Of a stretch of DNA of 38,668 bases, positions 30,556 through 38,063 are shown piece by piece; positions within the stretch are counted from its first letter, which is position 1, and each line of letters starts with the position of its first letter. Location: the NCBI GenBank assembly GCA_964415935.1, contig CAYQCH010000006.1, positions 1 through 38,668 of the forward strand, in the 5' to 3' direction. Both the position numbers and the translations under genes were made by a program. The DNA is from CAYQCH01 sp964415935. Lineage in GTDB: Bacteria > Patescibacteriota > Patescibacteriia > VMEV01 > CAYQCH01. Below the pieces are notes generated by a model. That model searched no databases. It saw only the letters and a program-made list of their open reading frames with translations, and was not told the DNA's origin.

Positions 30556-31821
30556 TCAATCATCTTCCGCATATGCATAATCCGACGGCAGGCTGACCGG
30601 GTTCTCTTCAAACTGATTCGGCTCCTTAAACCCGCCGATTTTGTTGCGCAATCCGCCTTGCAACACGCGGCCGCGCTTAATAGTACGCTCGCCAAACCGG
30701 TTGTTAATGAGATCCTGTGCCGCCACCAGGCGTTCCTGCCGCCGGTCTTCCGGCAACATGGACAGCTGTTTCCCGTCTTTCAGCAACAACGACGAGCCCA
30801 CTCCCACCAGCCGCACCGGCTGCTCTAATTCCCACCCTTCCATCATTTCTCGCGCCAGTTGATACAGCTGAAAGCCGTCGTCAATGTACCGCTGTAAGGT
30901 CAACCCTTCCGCGCGTCCGGAAAAATCCGCCCAGCGCAGATACGTCCAAACATGCCGGCCGCGATATCCATCACGCCGCAACCGCCGCCCGACTTTTTCG
31001 GCCAAACGGAGCAGAACGTCGTAAATTTCATCGCGGTTGAGCGTGTCCTTGGGCAAGGTATACGTATGCCCCATGGATTTGGTGGGCGTATATTCATAAA
31101 TGGACGGCACTTCCGTATGGTCAATACCGCGCCCCAGTTGCGACAAATAGACGCCGATGTTTGGTCCGAAAAATTGCTGTAACGCCGATACCGGATACCG
31201 CCCCAGCTGCTGCAACGTCGCAATCCCCATGTCCGCCAGCTTGACCTTCAGCCGCGGACCAATGCCGAAAATATCGCTTATTTCCACCCATTCCATGACT
31301 GCGGGCACGTCCTCTTCCGTAATCATCACCAGGCCGTCGGGTTTTTGCATGTCTGAAGCCATCTTGGCCAAAGCCCGATTGGGCGCCACCCCGACAGAAC
31401 AGGTCAAAAATGAATTGATGTCTTCTGCCAGATGCCGCTTCATCTGCTTGGCCACGCGCAATGCGCCCGACCAGTCGGCTACCCAGCCTGTCAGGTCCAT
31501 AAACACCTCGTCTATGCTATACACGTCAATACGGTCGGTATACCGCTTGCATAAGTCAAAAAAATGCTGCGTAAGCTCAGCATACCGGCCGCTGTTCCCG
31601 TCAACAAACTGGATATGCGGGCAAAGCTGGCGCGCTTCAATATGCGTCATGCCTACCCCGACCCCGTACTTTTTTGCCTCCTTGGAAGCGGCCACGACGA
31701 TGCTGCGCGTGCCTGGCGATCCGCCCACGGCAATAGGTTTGCCCCGCAGCTCCGGACGATCCATTTGCTCCACGGTGGCAAAGTACGAATTCATGTCTAT
31801 GTGCAAAATAAAACGCCCCAT
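30556..31821 (-). CDS. dinB: DNA polymerase IV (Y-family)
   Basis: 421 aa, longer than E. coli DinB (351). Error-prone translesion polymerase. Seen: LHIDMNSYFATVEQ (first metal Asp; Tyr-Phe at the steric-gate position), the YSIDEVFMDLT catalytic Asp-Glu, SVGVAPNRALAKMASDMQKP, a helix-hairpin-helix with IFGIGPRLKVKLADMGI, and a little-finger domain (SMGHTYTLPKDTLNRDEI). The C-terminal extension (about 360-421) is poorly conserved and probably flexible. Start ATG 31821, giving MGRFILHIDM, is in the TTTTTACATATG context. Head of the run dinB - DUF1653/MazG - cupin - zinc ribbon. No LexA box is visible. Confidence 0.96.
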   Translation of the reverse strand: MGRFILHIDMNSYFATVEQMDRPELRGKPIAVGGSPGTRSIVVAASKEAKKYGVGVGMTHIEARQLCPHIQFVDGNSGRYAELTQHFFDLCKRYTDRIDVYSIDEVFMDLTGWVADWSGALRVAKQMKRHLAEDINSFLTCSVGVAPNRALAKMASDMQKPDGLVMITEEDVPAVMEWVEISDIFGIGPRLKVKLADMGIATLQQLGRYPVSALQQFFGPNIGVYLSQLGRGIDHTEVPSIYEYTPTKSMGHTYTLPKDTLNRDEIYDVLLRLAEKVGRRLRRDGYRGRHVWTYLRWADFSGRAEGLTLQRYIDDGFQLYQLAREMMEGWELEQPVRLVGVGSSLLLKDGKQLSMLPEDRRQERLVAAQDLINNRFGERTIKRGRVLQGGLRNKIGGFKEPNQFEENPVSLPSDYAYAEDD

Positions 31822-31897
31822 ATGTAAAAACAGTATGGGGACACGTTTGGAGTGCCGATACATTAACGCAGGCTAGGCGGCTTGTCCAGTGGATAAT

Positions 31898-32410
31898 CTA
31901 TTTCACCAGCGTTTCGTACACCCGCTTCAACAGGCGCGCGTCGTTTAAGGCATGGTGGGATCCGCCCGTATTGGCCTGTATGCCCAGGCTGGCGGCAAAA
32001 GCAGGCAAATTCTTATGCGTCATGGCTTCCGGATCCTTGCCGAGCATGGCCAGCATGGTGGCAAAATCAAAATGGATCCAATGGAAGGGGTATTCTTTGG
32101 TCGTGGTCTTGGCGCCGAGCAGCTTATACAAATAAATGACGTCAAATTGGTTGACGTACGCGACTAAGTGAGGCTTGTTCTCGCCTAAAAAAGCCGTAAT
32201 TTCTTCCATTGCTTTCTTGCGGCTTACTTTGCGGCCCGATAATAAGGGCAACACGTTTTCTTTTACCCAAGGATCAGCCTCGCCGCTAAACTCCAACTCC
32301 AGGTATAACTCCTCTCCGCCTGGCTTAACCATGCCAATGGACAGCAGCTCGCCCTTATACGGGTCAAGGCTGGAAAACTCCGTATCCCAAAAAATAACAT
32401 TGTTTGTCAT
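31898..32410 (-). CDS. DEDDh 3'-5' exonuclease (DnaQ/RNase T superfamily)
   Basis: 170 aa. All five residues of the DEDDh active site are visible: Asp9 and Glu11 in FWDTEF, Asp90 in NQFDVIYL, and His153 and Asp157 in SHHALNDARLL. Stand-alone domain with no polymerase or BRCT part. It could proofread, trim RNA or act in repair; substrate cannot be told. It lies 76 bases upstream of dinB in the same direction. Confidence 0.9.
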   Translation of the reverse strand: MTNNVIFWDTEFSSLDPYKGELLSIGMVKPGGEELYLELEFSGEADPWVKENVLPLLSGRKVSRKKAMEEITAFLGENKPHLVAYVNQFDVIYLYKLLGAKTTTKEYPFHWIHFDFATMLAMLGKDPEAMTHKNLPAFAASLGIQANTGGSHHALNDARLLKRVYETLVK

Positions 32411-32431
32411 AGGCTTCCATTATACCCGGCA

Positions 32432-32470
32432 AAGGAAAGCCCCACCAAGCGTATAAGAGCTTGATGGGGC
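32432..32470 (-). terminator. Terminator of the proline-rich lipoprotein gene
   Basis: 12-base stem GCCCCACCAAGC/GCTTGATGGGGC with one mismatch and an eight-base loop, followed by TTTCCTTTG on the minus strand. Confidence 0.65.
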
Positions 32471-32498
32471 AACGCCGTCCCCCATGGCCGCCTCCTTG

Positions 32499-33035
32499 CT
32501 ACCTGGATCGTGTCAATTCACCGGGCGCCGGTTCGGGTACCGGATACGACGGCGTTGGCGGCGGCGGAGGCGGCGGGGGCGGCGGAACGGGCAGCGGCGG
32601 TTTGGGAACCGGCGGCTTGCCTGGCAGCGGACGGAGCTGGTAGTCACGGACGAGGATGCGGTAATGGCCGACCTCGTAGCCGGGCGTCAACCACTGCACA
32701 TGGATGACCTGGTCGTTCTCGGGAGACAGACCGGGCGCTTGCGCGATGTAGATGCGCTTGCGCACGATGATGTCCATACGGGCCAGCGCCCCGTCTGAGA
32801 ACTCGACATCAGCCTTGATCCAGTCCGGCTCGACATCAAATTCGGGAAACTCGAACATGACCTTGATCATGCCGCCCCGCAGGATCACGCCGCTGTTGAT
32901 GATGGCGAGAGATTCTGCGTATGAAGCATCCCAATGAACGTACGGAACAACAGCCTCTCTTGGAGGCACCTCGGGACCTGTGCAGCCAGTGATGGCTGCG
33001 GCGAATAGCAGGAGCAAACGTCGGTTTATTCGCAT
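32499..33035 (-). CDS. Small lipoprotein with polyproline C-terminus
   Basis: 178 aa. Signal peptide with lipobox ITGC (Cys18). The middle (about 25-135) is a beta-rich unknown domain (VHWDASYAESLAIINSGVIL, FPEFDVEPDWIKADVEFSDG). The last 45 residues are Pro-rich, with ten consecutive prolines (bases 32556-32585) and PSYPVPEPAPGE. ATG 33035 is chosen because GGAGG lies six bases upstream and the signal peptide starts there; the open frame upstream includes the promoter. A consensus -35 (TTGACA) is at 33090-33095, with no good -10 at the usual distance. Same style as the other accessory units. Confidence 0.8.
   Translation of the reverse strand: MRINRRLLLLFAAAITGCTGPEVPPREAVVPYVHWDASYAESLAIINSGVILRGGMIKVMFEFPEFDVEPDWIKADVEFSDGALARMDIIVRKRIYIAQAPGLSPENDQVIHVQWLTPGYEVGHYRILVRDYQLRPLPGKPPVPKPPLPVPPPPPPPPPPTPSYPVPEPAPGELTRSR
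32556..32585 (-). repeat. Ten-codon proline run
   Basis: Ten in-frame CCN codons, mostly CCG. Such runs stall ribosomes unless EF-P acts. Confidence 0.9.
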
Positions 33036-33129
33036 TTGTTTCCTCCCTCCCCCAAGTAAACCAGAGATACGGATGAAAATTTCGCCATTTGTCAAGGGGG
33101 CGATTTCGCAGCCATCACGGCTAATACAA

Positions 33130-33155
33130 CCAAAAAGCCCTGCTGGTGCAGAGCT
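33130..33155 (-). terminator. Terminator of the UDG run
   Basis: AGCTCTGC-ACCA-GCAGGGCT stem (one G-U pair) followed by TTTTTGG on the minus strand, after the stop at 33187. Confidence 0.72.
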
Positions 33156-33186
33156 TTAAGCTTCAATCGATAACATGCTGCTATGT

Positions 33187-33953
33187 CTATTTCACCGTTA
33201 CAGTTTCAACGACGTCTTGTAACAGCTCGCGCATCTCTTTCTGGCTTTGCTCCGCGGCCGTCATGTCGATGTCCGTCCAGTCGCTGGCATAATGCAGCGT
33301 AGATACCACCTCGTAACACGTCCCTTTATGATGGATGCGATAAACCGTCGTTTCATAGCGATGACCGGTAGCGGCATCGGAAAAACTGACCGTACGCCAG
33401 GTTGCGCCGTTTAAGCTGACTACGCCATCAAACGTCTTGGCTTGGCCAACGTCAGGCGGCGTGTAGCAAGCGTCCGATTCAAGTTCAGCCGAACTGACGA
33501 CGATCCGCCCGTCCTGGCTGTAATTCATGCGTTGATATGATGCCGCGTCCGTATACAGCGAAAGCCCCACGTTGGGCAGGAAATAATACGGCTCCAACGC
33601 TTCAATAAAACTGNNNNNNNNNNNNNNNNNNNNNNNNNNNNNNNNNNNNNNNNNNNNNNNNNNNNNNNNNNNNNNNNNNNNNNNNNNNNNNNNNNNNNNN
33701 NNNNNNNNNNNNNCGAAAGCCCCACGTTGGGCAGGAAATAATACGGCTCCAACGCTTCAATAAAACTGAATGCGTTTGGGTAGGCAATGGAAATATCGCC
33801 AGACTGAAATGCCTGCCATCCTTCCGGGACGTTTACCTCCGGTTGCGGCTCCACGTCAGTATCTGGCGTGTTCTGTTGCGGCCAATATGCCCAGGCGAGC
33901 CCGGCGACCACAAGCACGACGGCAGCTGTCATGAAAATTTTTGCCTGTTTCAT
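33187..33953 (-). CDS. Membrane-anchored unknown protein, split by a false scaffold gap
   Basis: As given, the frame is broken by 100 N plus a 55-base duplicated flank. Removing the 155 extra bases restores one frame of 203 aa, from MKQAKIFM to the VETVTVK end. Features: an N-terminal membrane anchor (about 8-24, AAVVLVVAGLAWAYW), an acidic Pro/Val linker, then an exported domain with WQAFQSGDISIAYPNAFSF, a single Cys in DACYTPP and another in HKGTCYEVV (a likely disulfide), and a C-terminal helix. It resembles the PsbP/DUF1795-like fold often found in CPR anchored proteins, but only loosely. The start overlaps the UDG stop (ATGA). Confidence 0.78.
33559..33613. repeat. 55-base flank duplicated across the gap, left copy
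   Basis: Identical to 33714-33768 on the other side of the N-run, with the same orientation. An assembly overlap, not biology. Confidence 0.93.
33614..33713. other. 100-N scaffold gap, almost certainly of negative size
   Basis: The flanks overlap by 55 identical bases. Merging them repairs the reading frame of the gene at 33187-33953. Confidence 0.93.
33714..33768. repeat. 55-base flank duplicated across the gap, right copy
   Basis: Exact copy of 33559-33613. Confidence 0.93.
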
Positions 33954-34495
33954 ATAAGGCGTTTTAGCTTCAAAAAATCTGCCTTTAATTTAGCGGAGAC
34001 TGCATTTGTATACAACGCTGCTGCCGGATGATAGGCAATAAGGTATGTTCGGTCGTCTTGTTCAATGATCTTGCCATGTTCTTTGGCGATGGAACCGTTC
34101 TTCTTAAGAACCGATAAGACAGCGAAGCGACCCAGGAGCACGATAATTTTGGGGTTAATTGCCTCAATTTGCTTGAATAAATGCTTGCGCCCATGGTCAA
34201 TTTCGCCGGGCTTTGGCGTAACATGCGCCGGCAAGTATTTCAAAGCGCTGGTGATAAACACGTCTTTTTCTTTCAAACCAGCCTGAACAATCAATGTACG
34301 CAATAACTTACCAGAGCGGCCGACAAACGGGCGCCCTGTTTCTGCCTCCTTCTTCCCCGGTGCTTCGCCAACAAACATTACGTTCGCCTTTGGACTTCCC
34401 TCGCCCGGCACCAGCTTGCCAACCTTATTGGCGTTGCAAATTTTACAGCGGAGGATGGAGGTGTTTATTGACTCCAATGGCTGCGCTTTAATCAT
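33950..34495 (-). CDS. Family 4-like uracil-DNA glycosylase lacking two of the four Fe-S cysteines
   Basis: 181 aa. Removes uracil from DNA. Motif 1 is VGEAPGKKEAETGRPFVGRS, followed by GKLLRTLI; motif 2 is AYHPAAALY. In family 4 enzymes four Cys hold a 4Fe-4S cluster. Here Cys17 and Cys20 (CKIC) are present, but the KCRPP cysteine is Tyr87 (ALKYLP) and the fourth position reads DHGRKH with no Cys; the protein has only two Cys in total. The cluster may be lost or replaced, for example by zinc shared with another group. Nine bases after the CxxC protein gene, and overlapping the next gene by four bases. Confidence 0.9.
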   Translation of the reverse strand: MIKAQPLESINTSILRCKICNANKVGKLVPGEGSPKANVMFVGEAPGKKEAETGRPFVGRSGKLLRTLIVQAGLKEKDVFITSALKYLPAHVTPKPGEIDHGRKHLFKQIEAINPKIIVLLGRFAVLSVLKKNGSIAKEHGKIIEQDDRTYLIAYHPAAALYTNAVSAKLKADFLKLKRLI

Positions 34496-34504
34496 TATCT
34501 AAAA

Positions 34505-34882
34505 TTACTCCTCTTGTGACAGCGCCTCGATCAATAAATCCAATTTATCCTCAATGGCATCCAATCGAGCTTCAATCTTCCTGGTATCAGCCTGCGGGCC
34601 GCGGTCATCGCGATCAAATCTGCCAAAGGACTTGCGGCCGGAATTATCGCGCATGAATCGTCCTTGCGCCCCGTCCTTTTTAAAACAATTGCGGCATTTT
34701 ACGGGCTTGCGGCCATCCGGACGGAACGGCACCTGGCAGGCATCCCCGCAAATGCTGCACATGGCATCATGAAAATCCCCGCGAGATTCGCGATCACGCC
34801 CATACGAACCGCTTTTCCAAGCGCTTCGGCCACCACTAAATTTCTTCTTGCCTGGACGACCGTCGCGTTTGAAATTTTTCAT
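34505..34882 (-). CDS. CPR-type CxxC zinc-binding protein
   Basis: 125 aa. A basic Arg/Gly/Lys-rich N-terminus (1-38) precedes the compact motif MCSICGDACQVPFRPDGRKP followed by VKCRNC (Cys42, 45, 49, 63, 66). This CxxC...VPFxPxxxKPVxCxxC knuckle is widespread in CPR genomes. A second basic, RGD-rich stretch and a C-terminal coiled coil (TRKIEARLDAIEDKLDLLIE) follow. Basic tails and a zinc knuckle suggest nucleic-acid binding (inference). It heads a run with UDG. Confidence 0.9.
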   Translation of the reverse strand: MKNFKRDGRPGKKKFSGGRSAWKSGSYGRDRESRGDFHDAMCSICGDACQVPFRPDGRKPVKCRNCFKKDGAQGRFMRDNSGRKSFGRFDRDDRGPQADTRKIEARLDAIEDKLDLLIEALSQEE

Positions 34883-34929
34883 AGTTTACGAATACTACGC
34901 TAGTTCCTCCTAAAGGGCAAGGATCATAC

Positions 34930-34957
34930 AAAAAAGCCCCCAAAGGGGGCTTTTTTT
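34930..34957 (-). terminator. Terminator of cspA
   Basis: AAAAAAGCCCCC-AAA-GGGGGCTTTTTTT: a strong stem with T7 on the far side. It could also end transcripts in the other direction. Confidence 0.88.
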
Positions 34958-34966
34958 GAATCGTTG

Positions 34967-35164
34967 CTAGGCCAGGCGCACGTTGACCGCGCGGGGACCT
35001 TTTTCGGACTCTTCGGTCTCAAAGGAGACGTTATCGCCAACCTTGAGTTGGTCGAAAGACGTGTCCACGACGGAAGAGGAATGGAAAAAGACATCTTTGT
35101 CTTGTCCTTCCGGGGCGATGAAGCCAAAGCCCTTATCCGTGAGACGTTTGATAGATCCGTTCAT
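34967..35164 (-). CDS. cspA: Cold-shock domain protein
   Basis: 65 aa. OB-fold RNA chaperone. RNP1 is KGFGFIAPEG and RNP2 is VFFHSSSV; FETEESEKGPRAVNV closes the fold. Start ATG 35164 gives MNGSIKRLTDKGFGF. The usual MxxGxVKWF Trp is replaced (GSIKRLTD), a common variant in CPR. No Shine-Dalgarno. The space up to 35271 would be a leader of about 100 bases, as is common for cold-shock genes, but I cannot assign a promoter. Confidence 0.95.
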   Translation of the reverse strand: MNGSIKRLTDKGFGFIAPEGQDKDVFFHSSSVVDTSFDQLKVGDNVSFETEESEKGPRAVNVRLA

Positions 35165-35270
35165 AGGATTGTTGTTATGGGTGCCTCTTAAACGCAAATC
35201 CGTGATTGTATGGAAGCTCGACGGATCCATTATTGAACCAGTTCTTTGCCAAAACAACTTACCTGATAAT

Positions 35271-35305
35271 GGGAAAAAATTAAAGGGCTCGTGAAAATGC
35301 CCCTT
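35271..35305 (-). terminator. Terminator of the secA - glyoxalase run
   Basis: AAGGG(G)C/GCCCTT stem beginning in the stop codon of the glyoxalase gene, followed by TTAATTTTTTCCC on the minus strand. Confidence 0.6.
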
Positions 35306-35687
35306 ATTTATCGTATTTTGGCTCGCCGCCAAACCTCGACAAATCGATCAATGGGATTTTATTGCCATCCAGATCCGCCGCAATCGCGTACCACCCGGTG
35401 CGAACCTGAAACGGCTCTTCCACAATGGCACAACCCTGTTTCCGCAAATCTTCCGTCAGTGAGCGGACATCTTCAACCAGAAAACTGTAATCAAAGGCTG
35501 GTAAATCATTGTTTGCATGGATGACTATTTCCGCGTCCTGTTTTGCAAGCCCAAAACCAATCATCTTTGCATCGTCATCGGCCCAGAGTTTCTTCAAACC
35601 CAAGATTCGGCCGTAAAAATCAGCGGCCTTGCCCAGATCGCTGACGCGATACATGATGTTGTCGATTTTGAGCAATTTACTTCCCAT
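35304..35687 (-). CDS. Glyoxalase/VOC-fold protein
   Basis: 127 aa. Paired beta-alpha-beta-beta-beta units of the VOC superfamily: IMYRVSDLGKAADFYGRILG at the N-terminus, GFGLAKQDAEIVIHAN, FLVEDVRSLTEDLRKQGCAI, and IAADLDGNKIPLIDLSRF. The classic metal ligands are only partly visible (His in VIHAN), so enzyme activity is uncertain; it could be a binding protein. Start ATG 35687 gives MGSKLLKIDNIMYRV and overlaps the secA stop by 11 bases. Confidence 0.87.
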   Translation of the reverse strand: MGSKLLKIDNIMYRVSDLGKAADFYGRILGLKKLWADDDAKMIGFGLAKQDAEIVIHANNDLPAFDYSFLVEDVRSLTEDLRKQGCAIVEEPFQVRTGWYAIAADLDGNKIPLIDLSRFGGEPKYDK

Positions 35688-37488
35688 GGCATTTCTTAAA
35701 CTTCTTGCCGCTGCCGCAGGGGCATGGGTCGTTGCGGCCGACATCCTTGAACTCCGACATGTCAACGGTCTCTTTGACCGCACCGACTTCATCCGTGCGC
35801 TGGCCTTCGACCGCNNNNNNNNNNNNNNNNNNNNNNNNNNNNNNNNNNNNNNNNNNNNNNNNNNNNNNNNNNNNNNNNNNNNNNNNNNNNNNNNNNNNNN
35901 NNNNNNNNNNNNNNTCACCCGGATCGCCCTGGCGTCCGGCGCGGCCGCGCAACTGATTGTCGATGCGGCGGCTTTCATGGCGCTCCGTGCCAATGACATG
36001 CAGACCGCCCAATTCGCGCACTTTTTGCGCGTCTTCAGGGGTGGCCGGGTTGCCGCCAAGGATGATGTCTACGCCGCGGCCGGCCATGTTGGTGGCGATG
36101 GTCACGGATCCGGGCTTGCCGGCCTGAGCAATGATGGCCGCTTCCTTTTCATGATTCTTGGCGTTGAGCAGGTTATGCGGCACGCCTTCGCGCGTCAGCA
36201 TGCTGGCCAGCAACTCGTTCTTCTCAATGGAAACCGTGCCCACCAGCACCGGCTGCCCCTTGGCATGGCGCTCTTTAATTTCCCGCACAACGGATGTAAA
36301 CTTGCCCGCTTCGGATTTATAAATACGATCGGTTTTATCGACGCGCTGCGTGGGCTTGTTCGTCGGAATCACTGACACTTCCAAACCGTAAATTTTGCGG
36401 AATTCGCTGACTTCCGTAAATGCCGTACCGGTCATACCGGAGAGCTTCTCGTACAAACGAAAGTAATTCTGAAACGTAATCGTGGCCAACGTCTTGCTTT
36501 CGCGCTGGATGGTAACGTTCTCCTTGGCTTCAATGGCCTGGTGCAATCCCTGGCTGTAGCGGCGGCCTTCCATGAGACGGCCGGTAAATTCGTCGACAAT
36601 AAGGACTTCGCCGTTGCGCACGACGTAATCACGGTCCAGCTTGAACAAAGCCTCGGCGCGCAACGCCTGCTCAATGTGATGGATGGTCGACAGGCTTTCC
36701 TGCACGTAGATATTGTCCACGCCCAGGGCTTTTTCAATTTTTTCAATACCAGCCGCGGTCAGCGTGGCAGCCTTGCGCTTTTCGTCAACGTTATAGTCCG
36801 TGTCTTTCACCAGCGTTTTGACGATTTTGGCAAACTGGTAGTACTTATCCGTGGACTCCATGTCCGGCGCGGAGATAATCAGCGGCGTACGCGCTTCATC
36901 AATCAAAATACTGTCGACTTCATCGACGATGGCGTAGTTCAAGTCGCGCTGCACCAGCTGCTCGGCGGCTTGCACCATGTTATCGCGCAAATAGTCGAAT
37001 CCGAATTCATTGTTGGTGCCGTAGGTAATGTCAGCAGCATACGCTTCACGTCGGCTGCACTCCTTCAAAAACGACATTTCCACTTCCACGCCGCGGTCGC
37101 GCACTTCATCTTCTTTTTTGTCGCCCGCTTCGTTGTAAACATACGACTTCTGGTGCTGGATGGCGGCCACCGTCAAGCCCAGAGCGTTGTACACCTGCCC
37201 CATCCATTCCGCGTCGCGCTTGGCCAAATAGTCGTTGACCGTGACAACGTGCACGCCCTTGCCGGCAAGGGCGTTTAAATACACGGGTGCTGTAGCGGTC
37301 AGCGTCTTTCCTTCACCTGTGCGCATTTCTGCAATTTCCCCGCGATGCAANNNNNNNNNNNNNNNNNNNNNNNNNNNNNNNNNNNNNNNNNNNNNNNNNN
37401 NNNNNNNNNNNNNNNNNNNNNNNNNNNNNNNNNNNNNNNNNNNNNNNNNNAGGTCTCCGACAAACAATCGTTCAAGGAATGCGCGCAT
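35677..37488 (-). CDS. secA: SecA, preprotein translocase ATPase, interrupted by two scaffold gaps
   Basis: ATPase that drives proteins through SecYEG. Visible: N-terminus MRAFLERLFVGD, then a gap; Walker A in AEMRTGEGKTLTA, VNDYLAKRDAEWM, the GTNNEFGFDYLRDN segment, Walker B VDEVDSILIDEARTPLIIS, TGTAFTEVSEFRKIY, TNMAGRGVDIILGG and GTERHESRRIDNQLRGRAGR, then a second gap; and the C-terminal zinc motif NDPCPCGSGKKFKKCHGK. Compared with full SecA, about 70 residues are missing at gap 1 and well over 200 (helical scaffold and wing) at gap 2, so 100 N is a placeholder in both places. The apparent in-frame join is chance. It follows hpf, as in Firmicutes. Confidence 0.96.
   Translation of the reverse strand: MRAFLERLFVGDXXXXXXXXXXXXXXXXXXXXXXXXXXXXXXXXXXLHRGEIAEMRTGEGKTLTATAPVYLNALAGKGVHVVTVNDYLAKRDAEWMGQVYNALGLTVAAIQHQKSYVYNEAGDKKEDEVRDRGVEVEMSFLKECSRREAYAADITYGTNNEFGFDYLRDNMVQAAEQLVQRDLNYAIVDEVDSILIDEARTPLIISAPDMESTDKYYQFAKIVKTLVKDTDYNVDEKRKAATLTAAGIEKIEKALGVDNIYVQESLSTIHHIEQALRAEALFKLDRDYVVRNGEVLIVDEFTGRLMEGRRYSQGLHQAIEAKENVTIQRESKTLATITFQNYFRLYEKLSGMTGTAFTEVSEFRKIYGLEVSVIPTNKPTQRVDKTDRIYKSEAGKFTSVVREIKERHAKGQPVLVGTVSIEKNELLASMLTREGVPHNLLNAKNHEKEAAIIAQAGKPGSVTIATNMAGRGVDIILGGNPATPEDAQKVRELGGLHVIGTERHESRRIDNQLRGRAGRQGDPGXXXXXXXXXXXXXXXXXXXXXXXXXXXXXXXXXXAVEGQRTDEVGAVKETVDMSEFKDVGRNDPCPCGSGKKFKKCHGK
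35815..35914. other. 100-N scaffold gap inside secA (C-terminal third)
   Basis: No overlap between flanks. The missing protein part exceeds what 100 bases can code, so the real gap is several hundred bases longer. Confidence 0.9.
37351..37450. other. 100-N scaffold gap inside secA (N-terminal region)
   Basis: No overlap between flanks. About 70 residues of the usual SecA N-terminus are absent, so the true gap is about 200 bases. Confidence 0.85.
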
Positions 37489-37508
37489 AACAAGCGTTTA
37501 CAAGTGCA

Positions 37509-37538
37509 GAAACGCCCTATGTGAACGTAGGGCGTTTC
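37509..37538 (-). other. Hairpin between hpf and secA
   Basis: Perfect 11-base stem GAAACGCCCTA/TAGGGCGTTTC with an eight-base loop, but no T-run after it. It may be an mRNA-processing or leader structure rather than a terminator. Confidence 0.5.
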
Positions 37539-37581
37539 GTGATAATAATGACCTTTTTATAGCACAATCAGCCAGATTTTT

Positions 37582-37935
37582 CTAGGCCGATTCCTTCAGA
37601 AACCGTGCGGTACGGGCGGCGTCCCGGCGCTTGGCGTCATTGTTGCCTTTGGCAGCCTTTATCTGCGCCTGCAACTCCTGTTTGACCTGGTTTACGGCTG
37701 TTTTATAGTCCTTGGCTGTTTCCTCCGTGAAAAACTTCATGCCCGGCCCCACAATTTCCACGGCGGCCCTGTAAACTTCGGCCTTTTTGTGGTGGTTGGA
37801 ATCTTTTGAAAAATCGACGTGCACCGTGATTTCTCCGTCCCCCAGCAGCTTTTCCAGCGCCTGGAGCTTCTTTTCCGCAAACGATTGCAAATCTTCCGTC
37901 AGTTCCGTGTCTTTCCCGCGAAAATTGATGTTCAT
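37582..37935 (-). CDS. hpf: Ribosome hibernation-promoting factor, short form
   Basis: 117 aa. Binds the 30S decoding site in starved cells and blocks translation. The single S30AE domain is seen in MNINFRGKDTELTEDLQSFA, LEKLLGDGEITVHVDFSKDS and KAEVYRAAVEIVGPG. The C-terminal dimerisation domain of long HPF is absent. Start ATG 37935 gives the family N-terminus. A TATAAT at 37950-37955 would start transcription only about 8 bases before the ATG, so the mRNA may be nearly leaderless. The hpf-secA order matches that of many Firmicutes. Confidence 0.93.
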   Translation of the reverse strand: MNINFRGKDTELTEDLQSFAEKKLQALEKLLGDGEITVHVDFSKDSNHHKKAEVYRAAVEIVGPGMKFFTEETAKDYKTAVNQVKQELQAQIKAAKGNNDAKRRDAARTARFLKESA

Positions 37936-37949
37936 AGTGATGAACAATA

Positions 37950-37955
37950 ATTATA
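37950..37955 (-). promoter_or_regulatory. -10 of the hpf promoter
   Basis: Perfect TATAAT on the minus strand, with no recognisable -35 at 16-18 bases. Confidence 0.45.
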
Positions 37956-38002
37956 AGTGCATGGTAGCAAAAATCGGCTACCTCAATTAAGTACACCGGT
38001 CA

Positions 38003-38049
38003 AGGGAAAAAATTCAACCCCCGGCCAGGATCTCTCCTGGTCGGGGGTT
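38003..38049 (-). terminator. Terminator of the 179-aa gene
   Basis: 15-base stem AACCCCCGGCCAGGA/TCCTGGTCGGGGGTT with a four-base loop, then GAATTTTTTCCC on the minus strand (TTTTCGC on the plus side). Confidence 0.82.
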
Positions 38050-38063
38050 TTTCGCGACGCCGC

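Noticed and set aside
33559..33768. 55-base direct repeat as a mobile-element target duplication
   Set aside because: The copies flank an N-run and merging them restores a reading frame, so it is an assembly overlap.
36541..37278. 245-aa plus-strand frame opposite secA
   Set aside because: Antisense shadow of conserved SecA motifs.
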